From: Flavobacteriaceae bacterium
Lineage (GTDB): Bacteria; Bacteroidota; Bacteroidia; Flavobacteriales; Flavobacteriaceae
Reading direction: 5' to 3'
Assembly (NCBI GenBank): GCA_018402385.1
Contig: JAGYJA010000007.1
Span: forward strand, 124,001 to 188,000
Length of the DNA: 64,000 nucleotides
The translations under genes and the position numbers were made by a program. The notes under the pieces were generated by a model. It saw only the letters and a program-made list of their open reading frames with translations, was not told the DNA's origin and did not search any database. Below are positions 30,439-41,024 of this stretch, in pieces (position 1 is the first letter of the stretch; every line of letters begins with the position of its first letter).

Positions 30439-32568
30439 TTAATCGTTAGATCCTTTTGCTTTTTTAATGACTTCTTCTGAAATGTTTGAAGGAGTTTCTG
30501 CATAGTGAGAAAATTCCATTGTTGAAGTTGCTCTACCTGATGATAATGTTCTTAATGTGGTTACATAACCAAACATTTCAGATAAAGGAACAGTCGCCTT
30601 AATGGTTTTTGCACCAGCACGATCCCCCATATTACTCACTTGACCGCGACGACGGTTTAAGTCACCAACGATATCACCCATATTTTCTTCAGGAGTGATT
30701 ACTTCAATTTTCATAATAGGCTCAAGGATAACTGATCCGGCTGCTTTTGATGCGGCTTTATATCCCATTTTTGCAGCAAGTTCAAATGAAAGTGAATCTG
30801 AATCCACAGGGTGGAAAGACCCATCCTTAAGTGTTATCTTCATACTATCCATCTCAAAACCGGCAAGAGGCCCATTTTTCATAGCTTCTCTAAATCCTTT
30901 TTCAATTGCCGGAACATATTCTTTAGGAACATTTCCTCCTTTGATAACATTCAAAAATTCAAGACCCATTTTTCCTTCTTCAGCGGGTTCCATTGTAAAT
31001 ACAATATCAGCAAATTTACCACGACCACCTGATTGTTTTTTGTAAACTTCTCTGTGATCTGCTTGTCTTGTAATTGCTTCCTTATATTCAACCTGAGGTT
31101 CTCCCTGGTTAACTTCCACTTTGAATTCGCGACGCAAACGGTCAACAATGATATCAAGGTGAAGCTCACCCATTCCTGAGATAATGGTTTGCCCTGAAGC
31201 TTCATCAGTTCTTACAGTAAATGTAGGATCTTCTTCAGCAAGCTTTGATAAAGCCATACCTAATTTGTCAACATCAGCTTTGGTTTTTGGTTCCACAGCG
31301 ATACCAATTACGGGATCTGGGAAAACCATACTTTCCAAAACAATAGGATGTTTTTCAGCAGACAAAGTGTCTCCTGTTTTTATATCTTTAAATCCAACTG
31401 CCGCTCCAATATCACCTGCTTCAATATAATCGATAGCATTTTGCTTATTAGCGTGCATTTGGTAAATTCTGGAAATACGTTCTTTATTTCCTGAACGGTT
31501 ATTTAAAACATAAGAACCTGCATCAAGTCTTCCGGAATAAGCACGGAAAAATGCCAAACGACCAACAAACGGGTCTGTAGCAATTTTAAATGCCAATGCA
31601 GCAAAAGGCTCAGTAACGTCGGGTTTTCTTAATTCTTCTTTTTCAGTGTTAGGGTTCATTCCAACGATACCTTCTTTATCTACCGGTGAAGGTAAATAAC
31701 GACATACCGCATCTAGAAGAAACTGAACACCTTTGTTCTTGAATGCAGAACCACAAATCATAGGTATGATACTCATATCCATAACAGCGGCTCTCAAAGC
31801 AGCGTGTACTTCATCTTCAGTAATAGAGTCTTCATCTTCCATGAATTTCTCCAACAGGTTTTCATCATATGCAGCTACTTCTTCTATAAGTAGTGCACGG
31901 TATTTTGCTGTTTCTGCTTTTAGTTCTTCAGGAATCTCAATAACATCAAAGGTAGCTCCTTGAGTTTCTTCATGCCAAACAATGGCTCTGTTTTTAACTA
32001 GGTCAACGATTCCTTTGAAATCTAATTCATCACCAATTGGCAATACAATGGGCACAGCATTAGAACCCAACATTTCCTTAACTTGATTACAAACATTTAA
32101 AAAATCTGAACCTTGACGGTCCATTTTATTTACAAAGCCCATTCTTGGAACTTTATAATTGTCTGCAAGTCTCCAGTTAGTTTCAGATTGAGGCTCAACA
32201 CCATCTACTGCACTAAACAAGAAAACCAAACCATCAAGTACACGCAGTGAACGGTTTACCTCTACGGTAAAATCAACGTGACCGGGGGTATCAATAATAT
32301 TGAAGTGGTAGTCTTTAGCTTCGGGAGTTGGTTCTGCATTTTCCATTGGAAAAACCCACTTACAGGTAGTTGCAGCAGAGGTGATTGTGATACCTCTTTC
32401 TTGTTCTTGCTCCATCCAGTCCATTGTTGCAGCACCATCGTGTACTTCACCTATTTTATGACTTACACCGGTATAGAAAAGAATACGCTCTGTTGTGGTT
32501 GTCTTTCCTGCGTCAATATGCGCAGCAATCCCTATATTTCTTGTATATTTTAAATCTCTTTGTGCCAT
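30439..32568 (-). CDS. fusA: Elongation factor G
   Basis: 709 residues. The GTPase domain motifs are G1 [13 protein letters not shown]3 DTPGHVDF and G4 NKMD, followed by domains II to V. It drives translocation on the ribosome. It lies 6 bp after rpsG and 11 bp before rpsJ. Confidence 0.99.
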   Translation of the reverse strand: MAQRDLKYTRNIGIAAHIDAGKTTTTERILFYTGVSHKIGEVHDGAATMDWMEQEQERGITITSAATTCKWVFPMENAEPTPEAKDYHFNIIDTPGHVDFTVEVNRSLRVLDGLVFLFSAVDGVEPQSETNWRLADNYKVPRMGFVNKMDRQGSDFLNVCNQVKEMLGSNAVPIVLPIGDELDFKGIVDLVKNRAIVWHEETQGATFDVIEIPEELKAETAKYRALLIEEVAAYDENLLEKFMEDEDSITEDEVHAALRAAVMDMSIIPMICGSAFKNKGVQFLLDAVCRYLPSPVDKEGIVGMNPNTEKEELRKPDVTEPFAALAFKIATDPFVGRLAFFRAYSGRLDAGSYVLNNRSGNKERISRIYQMHANKQNAIDYIEAGDIGAAVGFKDIKTGDTLSAEKHPIVLESMVFPDPVIGIAVEPKTKADVDKLGMALSKLAEEDPTFTVRTDEASGQTIISGMGELHLDIIVDRLRREFKVEVNQGEPQVEYKEAITRQADHREVYKKQSGGRGKFADIVFTMEPAEEGKMGLEFLNVIKGGNVPKEYVPAIEKGFREAMKNGPLAGFEMDSMKITLKDGSFHPVDSDSLSFELAAKMGYKAASKAAGSVILEPIMKIEVITPEENMGDIVGDLNRRRGQVSNMGDRAGAKTIKATVPLSEMFGYVTTLRTLSSGRATSTMEFSHYAETPSNISEEVIKKAKGSND

Positions 32569-32574
32569 TGTAAA

Positions 32575-33051
32575 TTAAAATCTAAAGTGTGAGAATGCTT
32601 TGTTTGCTTCAGCCATTTTATGTGTATCCATACGCTTTTTAACAGCAGCTCCTTCTTCTTTTGCGGCAGATAAAATTTCAGAGGCTAGTTTTTGAGCCAT
32701 AGATTTTTCATTGCGCTTTCTAGAATAAGAAATTAACCACTTCATAGCGGTTGATATTTTTCTGTCTGGTCTGATTTGCATTGGGATTTGGAAAGTTGCT
32801 CCACCCACTCTTCGGCTTCTTACTTCTACGTGAGGCATTACATTTGATAATGCATCTTTCCAAGTTTCAAGTGCCGATTTCTCATCGTCTTGTTTTTTTT
32901 CTTCTACAATGTCTAATGCATCGTAAAACACTTTAAAGGCAACCGATTTTTTACCATCATGCATCATCATGTTCACAAAACGTGTAACAAGTTGATCATT
33001 AAATTTTGGATCTGGTAAAAGCGGTCTTTTTTTGGCCTGTCTTTTTCTCAT
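32575..33051 (-). CDS. rpsG: 30S ribosomal protein S7
   Basis: 158 residues. It starts [17 protein letters not shown] and contains [20 protein letters not shown]. It nucleates assembly of the 30S head. It is 19 bp after rpsL. Confidence 0.98.
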   Translation of the reverse strand: MRKRQAKKRPLLPDPKFNDQLVTRFVNMMMHDGKKSVAFKVFYDALDIVEEKKQDDEKSALETWKDALSNVMPHVEVRSRRVGGATFQIPMQIRPDRKISTAMKWLISYSRKRNEKSMAQKLASEILSAAKEEGAAVKKRMDTHKMAEANKAFSHFRF

Positions 33052-33070
33052 GTCTTCTCTTTAAAAGTTG

Positions 33071-33448
33071 TTAATTACTCTTTGGGCGTTTTGCTCCGTA
33101 TTTAGATCTACGTTGTGTTCTTCCTGCAACACCAGCGGTGTCTAAGGCTCCACGAACGATGTGGTATCTAACTCCCGGCAAATCTTTTACCCTTCCACCT
33201 CTAACCAATACTATCGAGTGCTCTTGTAAATTGTGGCCTTCTCCGGGTATGTATGCGTTTACTTCCTTTCCATTGGTCAATCTTACCCTTGCAACTTTAC
33301 GCATTGCAGAGTTAGGTTTCTTTGGAGTGGTCGTATATACACGCGTACACACTCCTCTTCTTTGAGGACACGATTCTAAAGCAGCCGATTTACTCTTCTT
33401 GGTTATTTTGGCTCTTCCTTTTCGTACTAATTGTGAAATTGTTGGCAT
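33071..33448 (-). CDS. rpsL: 30S ribosomal protein S12
   Basis: 125 residues. It contains [18 protein letters not shown] and [13 protein letters not shown], the conserved loops at the decoding site. The lysine in the PKKPNS loop, the site of classic streptomycin-resistance changes, is wild type. It is the first gene of the run, behind a canonical promoter. Confidence 0.99.
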   Translation of the reverse strand: MPTISQLVRKGRAKITKKSKSAALESCPQRRGVCTRVYTTTPKKPNSAMRKVARVRLTNGKEVNAYIPGEGHNLQEHSIVLVRGGRVKDLPGVRYHIVRGALDTAGVAGRTQRRSKYGAKRPKSN

Positions 33449-33502
33449 ATATAATATTTGTTACTAGAATATAATAAAATAATCCCCTATTTTTAGGGTT
33501 GG

Positions 33503-33532
33503 CAAAGGTAGAAATAAATCTTAATTAATCAA
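33503..33532 (-). promoter_or_regulatory. canonical promoter of the str/S10 gene run
   Basis: On the minus strand a TTTG box (its TTG at 33532-33530) is followed after 19 nt by TACCTTTG (33510-33503), exactly the Bacteroidetes TTTG-N19-TAnnTTTG arrangement. It ends 54 nt upstream of the rpsL ATG. It is the best promoter match in the window and fits a highly expressed operon. Confidence 0.85.
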
Positions 33533-33630
33533 ATCTTAATTCATTAATTTTCAAATAAGTCATTTTTTATTTTTAGCATTGCACGAAAAAGCCGTTACTT
33601 TCGTTTAAATACAACAATATATCCTGACAA

Positions 33631-35343
33631 TTGAGACCCTCATCACATTTTTTTTTATACCTATATATATATACTGTTTTTTCACTAAGTGCTTTTAGTC
33701 AAGAATTACATTTAAGTTTAGAGGGAATTGACAGCACAGAAACAGCCGTTTTAAAATCAAAAATTGCAAAAACTGTTTTTTCTAATTATCAGACATTAGA
33801 AACTGCTGTTGACACATTAAAAATCGACTTAGAGCGTGCTGGTTATATCGAGTCTGAACTGACAGAATTGACAAAAACCTCAGACAGCAGTTACCTGGCT
33901 CTATTTGAGCTAAACACACTTTATGATAAAATCATAGTTTATAACATCTCAGATCTATCAAATTTTGGAATCTCTAAAAGAGAACTGGAAAACAATTCCT
34001 TCAATTACAGCTCCAATGAAATGACTATTGCATTTGAAAACATTGAAGCCGTTTTAAAATATCTTAGTTTACAGTTAAGTGAAATGGGTGATCCATTTGT
34101 AATTGTTGAATTAGAAAATTTAAAACCATCAACCCAACAAAATACACTTCAAGCAAATCTTAAAATCACCACTCAAAAAAAACGAAATCTTACTGCAATA
34201 AAAATAAGAGGATATGAGAATTTTCCTAGAGCATTTTTGCGGTATAGCATTGGCATCAAAGAAGGAATGTTGTTTCAGCAGCAAAAAATAAATCAACGAA
34301 GTTTGCTTTTGGAGAATCTTAGTTTTGTTAAAAACACAAAAGCGCCCGAAGTCCTTTTCACAAATGAAGCAACCGAGGTTTATTTGTATTTAGAAAAAGT
34401 TCCAAACAACAACTTTGATGGAATTTTGGGTTTTACTACAAATGAAGAAACAAATAAGCTTGAGTTAAATGGTTATCTCAATTTATTATTAAGCAACAAT
34501 TTAAACTTTGGAGAACAATTAGAAATTCAATACAGAAATGATGGAAACCTTCAAGAAAAATTTCAAACAACTGTAGAATTACCTTACCTTTTTAAATCAC
34601 CTGTTGGTTTGGAAATGGGGTTGAGTCTTTTTAAACAAGATAGCACATTTTCAACTGTTGAAAAGAACATACTTGCATCTTATAGATTTGACACAAAATC
34701 CAAAGTTTTTGCAGGTTATAAAGATTATGAGTCCAGTAATTTACTTGATGAACAACAAGCTGGAGGATTCATCGAGGATTATACATCACAATTTTTTGTA
34801 TTTGGCGGCAGCTTTATCAATTCACAAAATAGTTTATTATTTCCAAACAAGACTCAAATTTTGTTAAAAAACGAGCTTGGCACAAGGAAGACTCTTACAT
34901 CTGATGACTCACAGTATAAAATAGAATTAACCGCAAATCACATATTAAACCTTAATAGTTTAAACAGTGTTTACTTAAACAATAATACCCGCTTTTTAGT
35001 ATCAGAAAAGCACTTTACTAATGAGCTTTTCCGCTTTGGCGGCATTAATAGCATAAGAGGCTTTGATGAAAACAGTATCGATGCATCATTTTTAAGTGTA
35101 CTAAACACAGAATATCGATTTTTATTAAACCTAAATACCTACCTCCACTCTATAATTGACATTGCTTATTTTAATAATGAAACACTGGATTTAAAGAGTC
35201 AAATTTATAGTTTTGGTCTTGGTATGGGACTGAGAACCAAAGCAGGTACTTTTAAAATTGAAATTGCCAATGGAACATTTGAAGGGCAAGATTTTAAATT
35301 TTCGAACACAAAGCTACACTTAAGCCTAAATTCTAGATTTTAA
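33631..35343 (+). CDS. BamA/TamA-like outer-membrane protein
   Basis: 570 residues from a TTG start at 33631, giving a signal peptide that ends near LSAFSQ. The N-terminal half contains POTRA-like segments (for example NLTAIKIRGYENFPRAFLRYSIGIKEG). The C-terminal half is a beta barrel with FRFGGINSIRGFDENS, the loop-6 RGF motif of the Omp85 superfamily, and it ends in LHLSLNSRF with a terminal Phe. Omp85 proteins insert or export outer-membrane proteins. It is shorter than BamA (about 800 residues), so it is more likely a TamA-like or uncharacterised member. It stands alone between rpsL (divergent) and susC. Confidence 0.8.
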   Translation: MRPSSHFFLYLYIYTVFSLSAFSQELHLSLEGIDSTETAVLKSKIAKTVFSNYQTLETAVDTLKIDLERAGYIESELTELTKTSDSSYLALFELNTLYDKIIVYNISDLSNFGISKRELENNSFNYSSNEMTIAFENIEAVLKYLSLQLSEMGDPFVIVELENLKPSTQQNTLQANLKITTQKKRNLTAIKIRGYENFPRAFLRYSIGIKEGMLFQQQKINQRSLLLENLSFVKNTKAPEVLFTNEATEVYLYLEKVPNNNFDGILGFTTNEETNKLELNGYLNLLLSNNLNFGEQLEIQYRNDGNLQEKFQTTVELPYLFKSPVGLEMGLSLFKQDSTFSTVEKNILASYRFDTKSKVFAGYKDYESSNLLDEQQAGGFIEDYTSQFFVFGGSFINSQNSLLFPNKTQILLKNELGTRKTLTSDDSQYKIELTANHILNLNSLNSVYLNNNTRFLVSEKHFTNELFRFGGINSIRGFDENSIDASFLSVLNTEYRFLLNLNTYLHSIIDIAYFNNETLDLKSQIYSFGLGMGLRTKAGTFKIEIANGTFEGQDFKFSNTKLHLSLNSRF

Positions 35344-35464
35344 ATACACATAACATTCTCTTAACCTTAAATTTAAAAAAAAAACAAATTTTCATTACAA
35401 AAAGTTGTTTTATTAAGTTTTTATTAAGACTTTTGGCATTGGCTAATTCAAATAAATTATAAAA

Positions 35465-38400
35465 ATGAGAACAAAGTTTAGTGGAATTTTAACGCTTTTA
35501 TTGGCGTTTACCGTGCAACTAACGTTTGCACAACAAACAATCTCAGGTACAGTAACCGATGATATTGGTTTACCATTACCAGGGGTTAATATTGTAATCA
35601 AAGGAACTACTACAGGTACCCAATCTGACTTTGATGGAAATTACACCATCGATGCCAATGTTGGACAAACCTTAGTATTTACCTATGTAGGTTTTTCAAC
35701 TCAAGAAAGAGCTGTAACTGCCTCTACAACAAGAATCGATCTACAAATGCAAGCAGGTGAAGAACTCACTGAGGTAATTGTAACCGGTTATGGTATTAAA
35801 CGAGAGAAAAAAGCGCTCGGTTATGCTGTATCTACGGTAGATTCAGAATTAATTGAAGGTAAACCACAATCTGATATAGTTAGATCACTTAGCGGAAAAG
35901 TAAGTGGTGTACAAATTACAGGGACTGGTGGTGCCACAGGTAGTGGTACAAACTTTATTATTAGATCAAAAAGTTCAATTACCGGAAGTAACCAACCGTT
36001 ATTTATTGTAGATGGTGTTCCTTTTGACTCTGGAACAAATCAACAAACCGGTTTTGGTGGTGGTAACACTGTTGTTAGTAGCAGGTTTTTAGATTTAGAT
36101 CCAAATAATATTGAATCTGTTAGTGTACTTAAAGGTTTAAGTGCTGCAGTACTTTATGGACAACAAGGTAGAAATGGAGTTGTACTTATTACAACTAAAT
36201 CTGGAAGCAGTCGTAATGTGAATGAAAAATTTGAAGTGAGTTTAAATCAAACTACTTATATTACAGAAATTTCTAACCTTCCAGATTACCAAAATGAATA
36301 TGGTCAAGGTTCAGACAACTTTTTAAACGCAGGATTTGTTGGAAACTGGGGGTCTCGCTTTGACGAGAATTTAGAAATTATTCACCCACTTAGCACTTTA
36401 TGGGGTGATGAATTCCCGCAATTTGATGGCTTATTAATACCTTACAAAGCAGTACCAAACAATGTTGCAGACTTCTTTAGATCAGGTGTTGGTCACTCAA
36501 CTTCAGTAAACGTTGCCGGAAGTACAGATCCTAACACAAGATATAACTTAAATTTTGGTTATAACAATGAAGAGGGTTATATCCCTGGTAATGATTTAAC
36601 TAGGTATAATTTAAGCGTTGGTGGAAGCACCAAACTATCAAACAAATTTTCTTTTGATGGAACTTTAAATTATAGCAGACTTGAAGTAAACACCCCGCCA
36701 ATTGCTGCAAACAATGCAGGTGGAGCAGTTTCTATCTTTACAAGGTTATTATTTATCCCTAGAAACTTAGATTTAATGAATTTACCTTATTCAAACCCAC
36801 AAAATGGGGAGTCTGTTTATTACAGATCAGATCAGGAAAATCCATTATGGTTAGTTGATAATGCTAGAACGGCTCAAAGAACAAATAGAATGTTTGGTAA
36901 ATTGGCTTTCAACTATGATATTTCAGACAAGTTAGCTTTAAACTACAGATTTGGTCTAGATACTTATACCGAAAATCAAGACTTTTCTATAAACAAAGGG
37001 TCAGTTACACTTCCTTACGATACAGGTTATAGAAGAACAACCTCTGGTACAAGTTTTATTTTTGACCACAATATCAACTTAAGTATAAACAACGTTAATA
37101 TCTCTGATGATATCTCTTTCACTACTCAATTGGGCTTTAATGCCAGAAGAGATACTTACAAGCAATTTGGTATTGTAAGTCAGGATCAAATTGTGTTTGG
37201 CGTAACAAGACACAATAACTTCTTATCGAGTACAAATAATGACCCAGCAGTTGGAGGAAGAAATCTTAACTTTGATTTAGTTCAAAATGTTTTTGGACTT
37301 TATGGAGAAAGTACATTTGATTTCAAAAACTATTTATTCTTATCTGTGATGGGTAGAAATGACTGGGCCTCTACATTAGAGCAAGACAATCGCGCATTGT
37401 TTTATCCTGGTGCATCTATTTCCTTTATCCCAACTTCTGTTGAAGGCATAGGATCTTCTGATGCTGTTAACTACTTTAAAATTAGAGCCGGTTATGGTAC
37501 ATCTGCAAGATTCCCAGGCCCTTATAATACACGTGATGTATTGGCAACTAATCCAGTTGCATTTACTGCTCTTGGTGATGCTACCGTTACAACAAATTCT
37601 TTAAGTGGTGCAAGAGCCAATAGAGATTTAAAACCTGAACTTCAAGAAGAAATTGAGGCCGGTATTGAGGCAAATTTCTTTAATAGAAGAGTGTCTTTAG
37701 ATTTTACTGTTTATAAAAGAACTTCAACTGATCAAATATTACCTGGTAGCCCGTTAGCTCCTTCTACAGGATTTACAAGTACTACTATTAATATTGGTGA
37801 GGTAGAGACTGAAGGTATGGAAGTTGGTTTAAATTTTACACCATTGAAGTCTGATGACTTTAGCTGGGATGTTATAAATAATTTCACTGCTTATGAGACC
37901 ATAGTTACTGATTTGGATTCACCTACTGTTTTTGCCGGTTTTACAAACTTAGGTAACTTTGCAATTGAAGGAAAACCATTAGGTGTTATTCAAGGTTCAT
38001 ATGCTCTTAGAGATGAGAATGGAAATTTACTAATAAACCCAACAACTGGTAAAATTTACGACAGTACAGAAATTTCTGAAACTGAGGACGGAAGATTTGC
38101 TGATTTAGGGATAATTGGTGATCCTAACCCAGATTGGACGCTTTCTACTATAAATACATTTAGATACAAAGGGTTTGTTCTATCTGCGCAAGTAGAATAT
38201 CAACATGGAGGTGATATATTCTCTCAAACAGCCACACAATACTATAGACGTGGTGTAACAAAAGCGAATGTTGACAGAGAAGGTTCATTTATTATTCCCG
38301 GGGTTTTAGCTGATCCAACTACAGGTGAAGTATTGGTAGATGGACAAGGTAACCCAATTGAAAACACTATTCAGTTAAACGCTAATGATTTATACTTTAT

Positions 38401-38692
38401 CAACTTGGTTGACCCATCTGGTCAAGGTGTGTATGATGCTTCTCACTTAAGATTAAGAGAAGTTAGTTTAGGGTATGAAGTGCCTTCAAAATTATTAAGA
38501 AATAGTCCTTTCGGATCTGTTAACTTAACAGTATCTGGTCAAAATCTTTATGTAAAAGCATTTAATTTCCCAGATGCTTTTAATTTCGATCCAGAAGCAT
38601 TAAGTACTGGTGTAGGTAACGGGTCTGGTTTAGACTTTCAAACTGGACCAAGTTCTAAAAGGTATTCATTTAGCATAAAAGCAACTTTCTAA
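35465..38692 (+). CDS. SusC/RagA-family TonB-linked outer-membrane transporter
   Basis: 1075 residues. A signal peptide ends near LTFAQQ. A carboxypeptidase-regulatory-like domain (residues about 25-100, ISGTVTDDIGLPLPGVNIVI) leads to the plug, with EVIVTGYG, and then a 22-strand barrel ending in SIKATF. Together with the SusD-like lipoprotein just downstream it forms a lidded import pair for glycans or peptides. No glycoside hydrolase, lyase or sensor gene is nearby, so the substrate is not indicated, and peptide or other non-glycan nutrients are possible. The 121-bp AT-rich gap before it holds no exact TAnnTTTG box that I can see. Confidence 0.95.
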   Translation: MRTKFSGILTLLLAFTVQLTFAQQTISGTVTDDIGLPLPGVNIVIKGTTTGTQSDFDGNYTIDANVGQTLVFTYVGFSTQERAVTASTTRIDLQMQAGEELTEVIVTGYGIKREKKALGYAVSTVDSELIEGKPQSDIVRSLSGKVSGVQITGTGGATGSGTNFIIRSKSSITGSNQPLFIVDGVPFDSGTNQQTGFGGGNTVVSSRFLDLDPNNIESVSVLKGLSAAVLYGQQGRNGVVLITTKSGSSRNVNEKFEVSLNQTTYITEISNLPDYQNEYGQGSDNFLNAGFVGNWGSRFDENLEIIHPLSTLWGDEFPQFDGLLIPYKAVPNNVADFFRSGVGHSTSVNVAGSTDPNTRYNLNFGYNNEEGYIPGNDLTRYNLSVGGSTKLSNKFSFDGTLNYSRLEVNTPPIAANNAGGAVSIFTRLLFIPRNLDLMNLPYSNPQNGESVYYRSDQENPLWLVDNARTAQRTNRMFGKLAFNYDISDKLALNYRFGLDTYTENQDFSINKGSVTLPYDTGYRRTTSGTSFIFDHNINLSINNVNISDDISFTTQLGFNARRDTYKQFGIVSQDQIVFGVTRHNNFLSSTNNDPAVGGRNLNFDLVQNVFGLYGESTFDFKNYLFLSVMGRNDWASTLEQDNRALFYPGASISFIPTSVEGIGSSDAVNYFKIRAGYGTSARFPGPYNTRDVLATNPVAFTALGDATVTTNSLSGARANRDLKPELQEEIEAGIEANFFNRRVSLDFTVYKRTSTDQILPGSPLAPSTGFTSTTINIGEVETEGMEVGLNFTPLKSDDFSWDVINNFTAYETIVTDLDSPTVFAGFTNLGNFAIEGKPLGVIQGSYALRDENGNLLINPTTGKIYDSTEISETEDGRFADLGIIGDPNPDWTLSTINTFRYKGFVLSAQVEYQHGGDIFSQTATQYYRRGVTKANVDREGSFIIPGVLADPTTGEVLVDGQGNPIENTIQLNANDLYFINLVDPSGQGVYDASHLRLREVSLGYEVPSKLLRNSPFGSVNLTVSGQNLYVKAFNFPDAFNFDPEALSTGVGNGSGLDFQTGPSSKRYSFSIKATF

Positions 38693-38704
38693 ATTATACA
38701 AACT

Positions 38705-40336
38705 ATGAAATATTTAAATAAAATAACAATATTGAGCTCTCTATTTTTGGTGCTGATTAGTTGTGAAACTACAGACCTTGATCTTTTAGAGAACCCAAAC
38801 ACGATTAATGTGGATTTGGCCGACCCAAATTTCATATTAAATGATTCACAATTACTATTTAGAAATGTGTACAACGGTTACAACGGTTCTGCAATGGCTA
38901 TTTCTAGAATGAGAAATCAGTTCAGTACATACCCAGAAAATGTTGGAGTCTTAACACTAAATGGTGCATGGACAAATACATATCGTCTAGCAAATAATAG
39001 TGATTTACTAGAAGCAATAAATGAAAGTGATGCAGAGGGTATTCCATACCATCTAGGTGTTGCAAAACTTCTAGAAGCAATGGCATTTGTCTATCTTGTA
39101 GATTTTGTTGGTGATGTGCCATTTAGCGAGGCTAATAATCCTGAAGAGTTTCCTTTTCCAACCGTTGATAATGGTGAAACTATTTATGATGCTCAATTCA
39201 CAAATATTGATGAGGCTATAGCATTACTTCAAATTGAAACAAATGTACTTCCTCAAGATTTGTACTATGATCAAGATGCATCAAAATGGATAGCACTTGC
39301 AAACACTTTGAAAATTAAAATGTACAACCAAATTAGGTTAGTAGATCCTGCCAGAGCAACATCTGGAATAAACAGTGCTTTATCAAGTGGTTTAGGTATC
39401 ATAGATGAAAATGATAAAAATTTTCAATTTAGTTATTCGACATCTAGTACTCCGGTAGATAGTAGACACCCTTCCTTCACTGGAAATTATCAAGCATCAG
39501 GTGCAGTTGGTTACAATAGTAATTACTTATATGATATCATGAACTTAGGTGATGATCAGCCTCCTTTTGTTGAAAACGGTACCGCTGACCCTAGAGGAAG
39601 ATATTACTTCTACAGACAAACAAACAATGAGCCATCCGGTAGTAATTTACCTTGTGCTAATACAAACCCAGAAAGTTATGATTACTGTTATGTTGGTAAT
39701 CTTTATTGGGGAAGAGATCACGCAGATGATGAGGGGCTTCCTGCTGACAACTTAAGAAGAACCACTTGGGGAGTATATCCTGCTGGTGGAGCTTTTGATG
39801 AAGATCAGTTTTTAGCTGCAAGATCAGCAGATTTAACTACTAAAAATGGAGAAGGAATTTTACCTATCTTCCTATCTTCATTTACTCATTTTACTTTGGC
39901 TGAAAGTGCATTAACACTTGGAACATCTGGTAATGCTGCTACCTTTCTGGAACTTGGTATAAGAGAAAGTTTTGAAGGTATTTTAGATTTCACAGGTAAT
40001 CTTGATAACAACTCTTTTGGTGCTTCACAAGCTGACATAGACTCTTATGTTACTCGTGTAATGACAGAATACAACGCAGCTAGCAGTACAGGTAAATTGG
40101 ATATCATTATAAGAGAATATTTTATTGCTGCTTATGGCAATGGTATTGAACCCTATAATAACTTAAGAAGAACTGGATTCCCTTCTTCAATTCAAGCTCC
40201 AATTCAACCTGCCGGTCAATTTCCAAGATCCTATTTATACCCATCAAATGAGGTTGATGTTAATACTAATTTAACTCAAAAATCATTATCTGATCAAGTA
40301 TTTTGGGATACCAATCCAGGTGGATTTATAAATTAA
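38705..40336 (+). CDS. SusD/RagB-family surface lipoprotein
   Basis: 543 residues. A lipoprotein signal (LVLISCET) precedes a helical body with the TPR-like fold of SusD proteins (DADPNFIL-type N-terminus, ALANTLKIKMYNQIRLVDP, and the FTHFTLAESALTLG segment). It acts as the lid that captures substrate for SusC. It starts 12 bp after susC and is followed 15 bp later by a small lipoprotein gene, so the three form an operon. Confidence 0.93.
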   Translation: MKYLNKITILSSLFLVLISCETTDLDLLENPNTINVDLADPNFILNDSQLLFRNVYNGYNGSAMAISRMRNQFSTYPENVGVLTLNGAWTNTYRLANNSDLLEAINESDAEGIPYHLGVAKLLEAMAFVYLVDFVGDVPFSEANNPEEFPFPTVDNGETIYDAQFTNIDEAIALLQIETNVLPQDLYYDQDASKWIALANTLKIKMYNQIRLVDPARATSGINSALSSGLGIIDENDKNFQFSYSTSSTPVDSRHPSFTGNYQASGAVGYNSNYLYDIMNLGDDQPPFVENGTADPRGRYYFYRQTNNEPSGSNLPCANTNPESYDYCYVGNLYWGRDHADDEGLPADNLRRTTWGVYPAGGAFDEDQFLAARSADLTTKNGEGILPIFLSSFTHFTLAESALTLGTSGNAATFLELGIRESFEGILDFTGNLDNNSFGASQADIDSYVTRVMTEYNAASSTGKLDIIIREYFIAAYGNGIEPYNNLRRTGFPSSIQAPIQPAGQFPRSYLYPSNEVDVNTNLTQKSLSDQVFWDTNPGGFIN

Positions 40337-40351
40337 TTAAAATCAAAGAAA

Positions 40352-40879
40352 ATGAAAAACAATAAAATCATAAACATACTGTTCATTGCGGTTATTAGTA
40401 TTACACTAATAGGCTGTCAAGATGATGACAAAAATGTATTACCGGATTTTGAAAGAGGTGGATTTGTTCAATTTGTTGAAAACCCCATACTGGAGGTTAA
40501 TTCAACTACTCCCTTTCAAGGTACTGTATTTGATCCACAGGGAAATGCTGCACAATATGAATTAAGCGTATCAGCAAGAATAGGAAATGTTCAGCAAGAT
40601 ACACTTGTATTCAAAACTACAAACACTTTCCCTTTAGATGTTAGCTTTACTTTAGATGACATGGCAAATTTATATGGTATTTCAGCAGAGGATTTTGGAG
40701 GCACAGATAGATTCCAATTTTTAGCTACAGTTACCACTGATGAAGGCTTAGTTTTTGATTCAAATCCTCCTGGATTTGATCAAGAAACCGGAGAATGGAA
40801 TGGAGGTACTTATACCCCTCCTCTTGCAGCTCCTGGACTAAGAAGTGCAATGAAATATTTAGTAAATATTGTTGAATAA
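40352..40879 (+). CDS. Small lipoprotein of the SusCD operon, function unknown
   Basis: 175 residues with a lipoprotein signal (LIGCQDDD). The Asp-rich start after Cys resembles a surface-export signal of Bacteroidetes lipoproteins. The mature part alternates short beta strands, suggesting one Ig-like or beta-sandwich domain. It ends with a hydrophobic stretch, MKYLVNIVE. Its place after susD matches SusE/SusF-type binding proteins, but it is much shorter and I do not recognise a family. A strong terminator follows. Confidence 0.8.
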   Translation: MKNNKIINILFIAVISITLIGCQDDDKNVLPDFERGGFVQFVENPILEVNSTTPFQGTVFDPQGNAAQYELSVSARIGNVQQDTLVFKTTNTFPLDVSFTLDDMANLYGISAEDFGGTDRFQFLATVTTDEGLVFDSNPPGFDQETGEWNGGTYTPPLAAPGLRSAMKYLVNIVE

Positions 40880-40902
40880 TAATTAAACTAATTATTAAAT
40901 CC

Positions 40903-40932
40903 AAAAAAACCCGCTTAATAGCGGGTTTTTTT
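40903..40932 (+). terminator. susCD operon terminator
   Basis: AAAAAAACCCGC (40903-40914) pairs with GCGGGTTTTTTT (40921-40932) around a 6-nt loop, ending in a T-tract 23 bp after the last gene of the operon. Confidence 0.92.
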
Positions 40933-41012
40933 ATTTATTATATTTGAAAATAATTACAATATTCTTACTCTTATTTTCATTCAAAAAACTCATTTGTGGA
41001 AAGTGTTTTTTA

Positions 41013-41020
41013 TACCTTTG
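41013..41020 (+). promoter_or_regulatory. rlmB -7 box, leaderless arrangement
   Basis: TACCTTTG matches TAnnTTTG and ends 4 nt before the rlmB ATG. A TTTG at 40993-40996 lies 16 nt upstream, a bit shorter than the usual spacing. Transcription would begin at or within a base or two of the ATG. Confidence 0.6.
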
Positions 41021-41024
41021 CTCT

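Noticed and set aside
40944-41024. Signal-peptide-like extension of RlmB
   Set aside because: The hydrophobic residues come from AT-rich promoter DNA including the -7 box, and a cytoplasmic rRNA methyltransferase should have no signal peptide.
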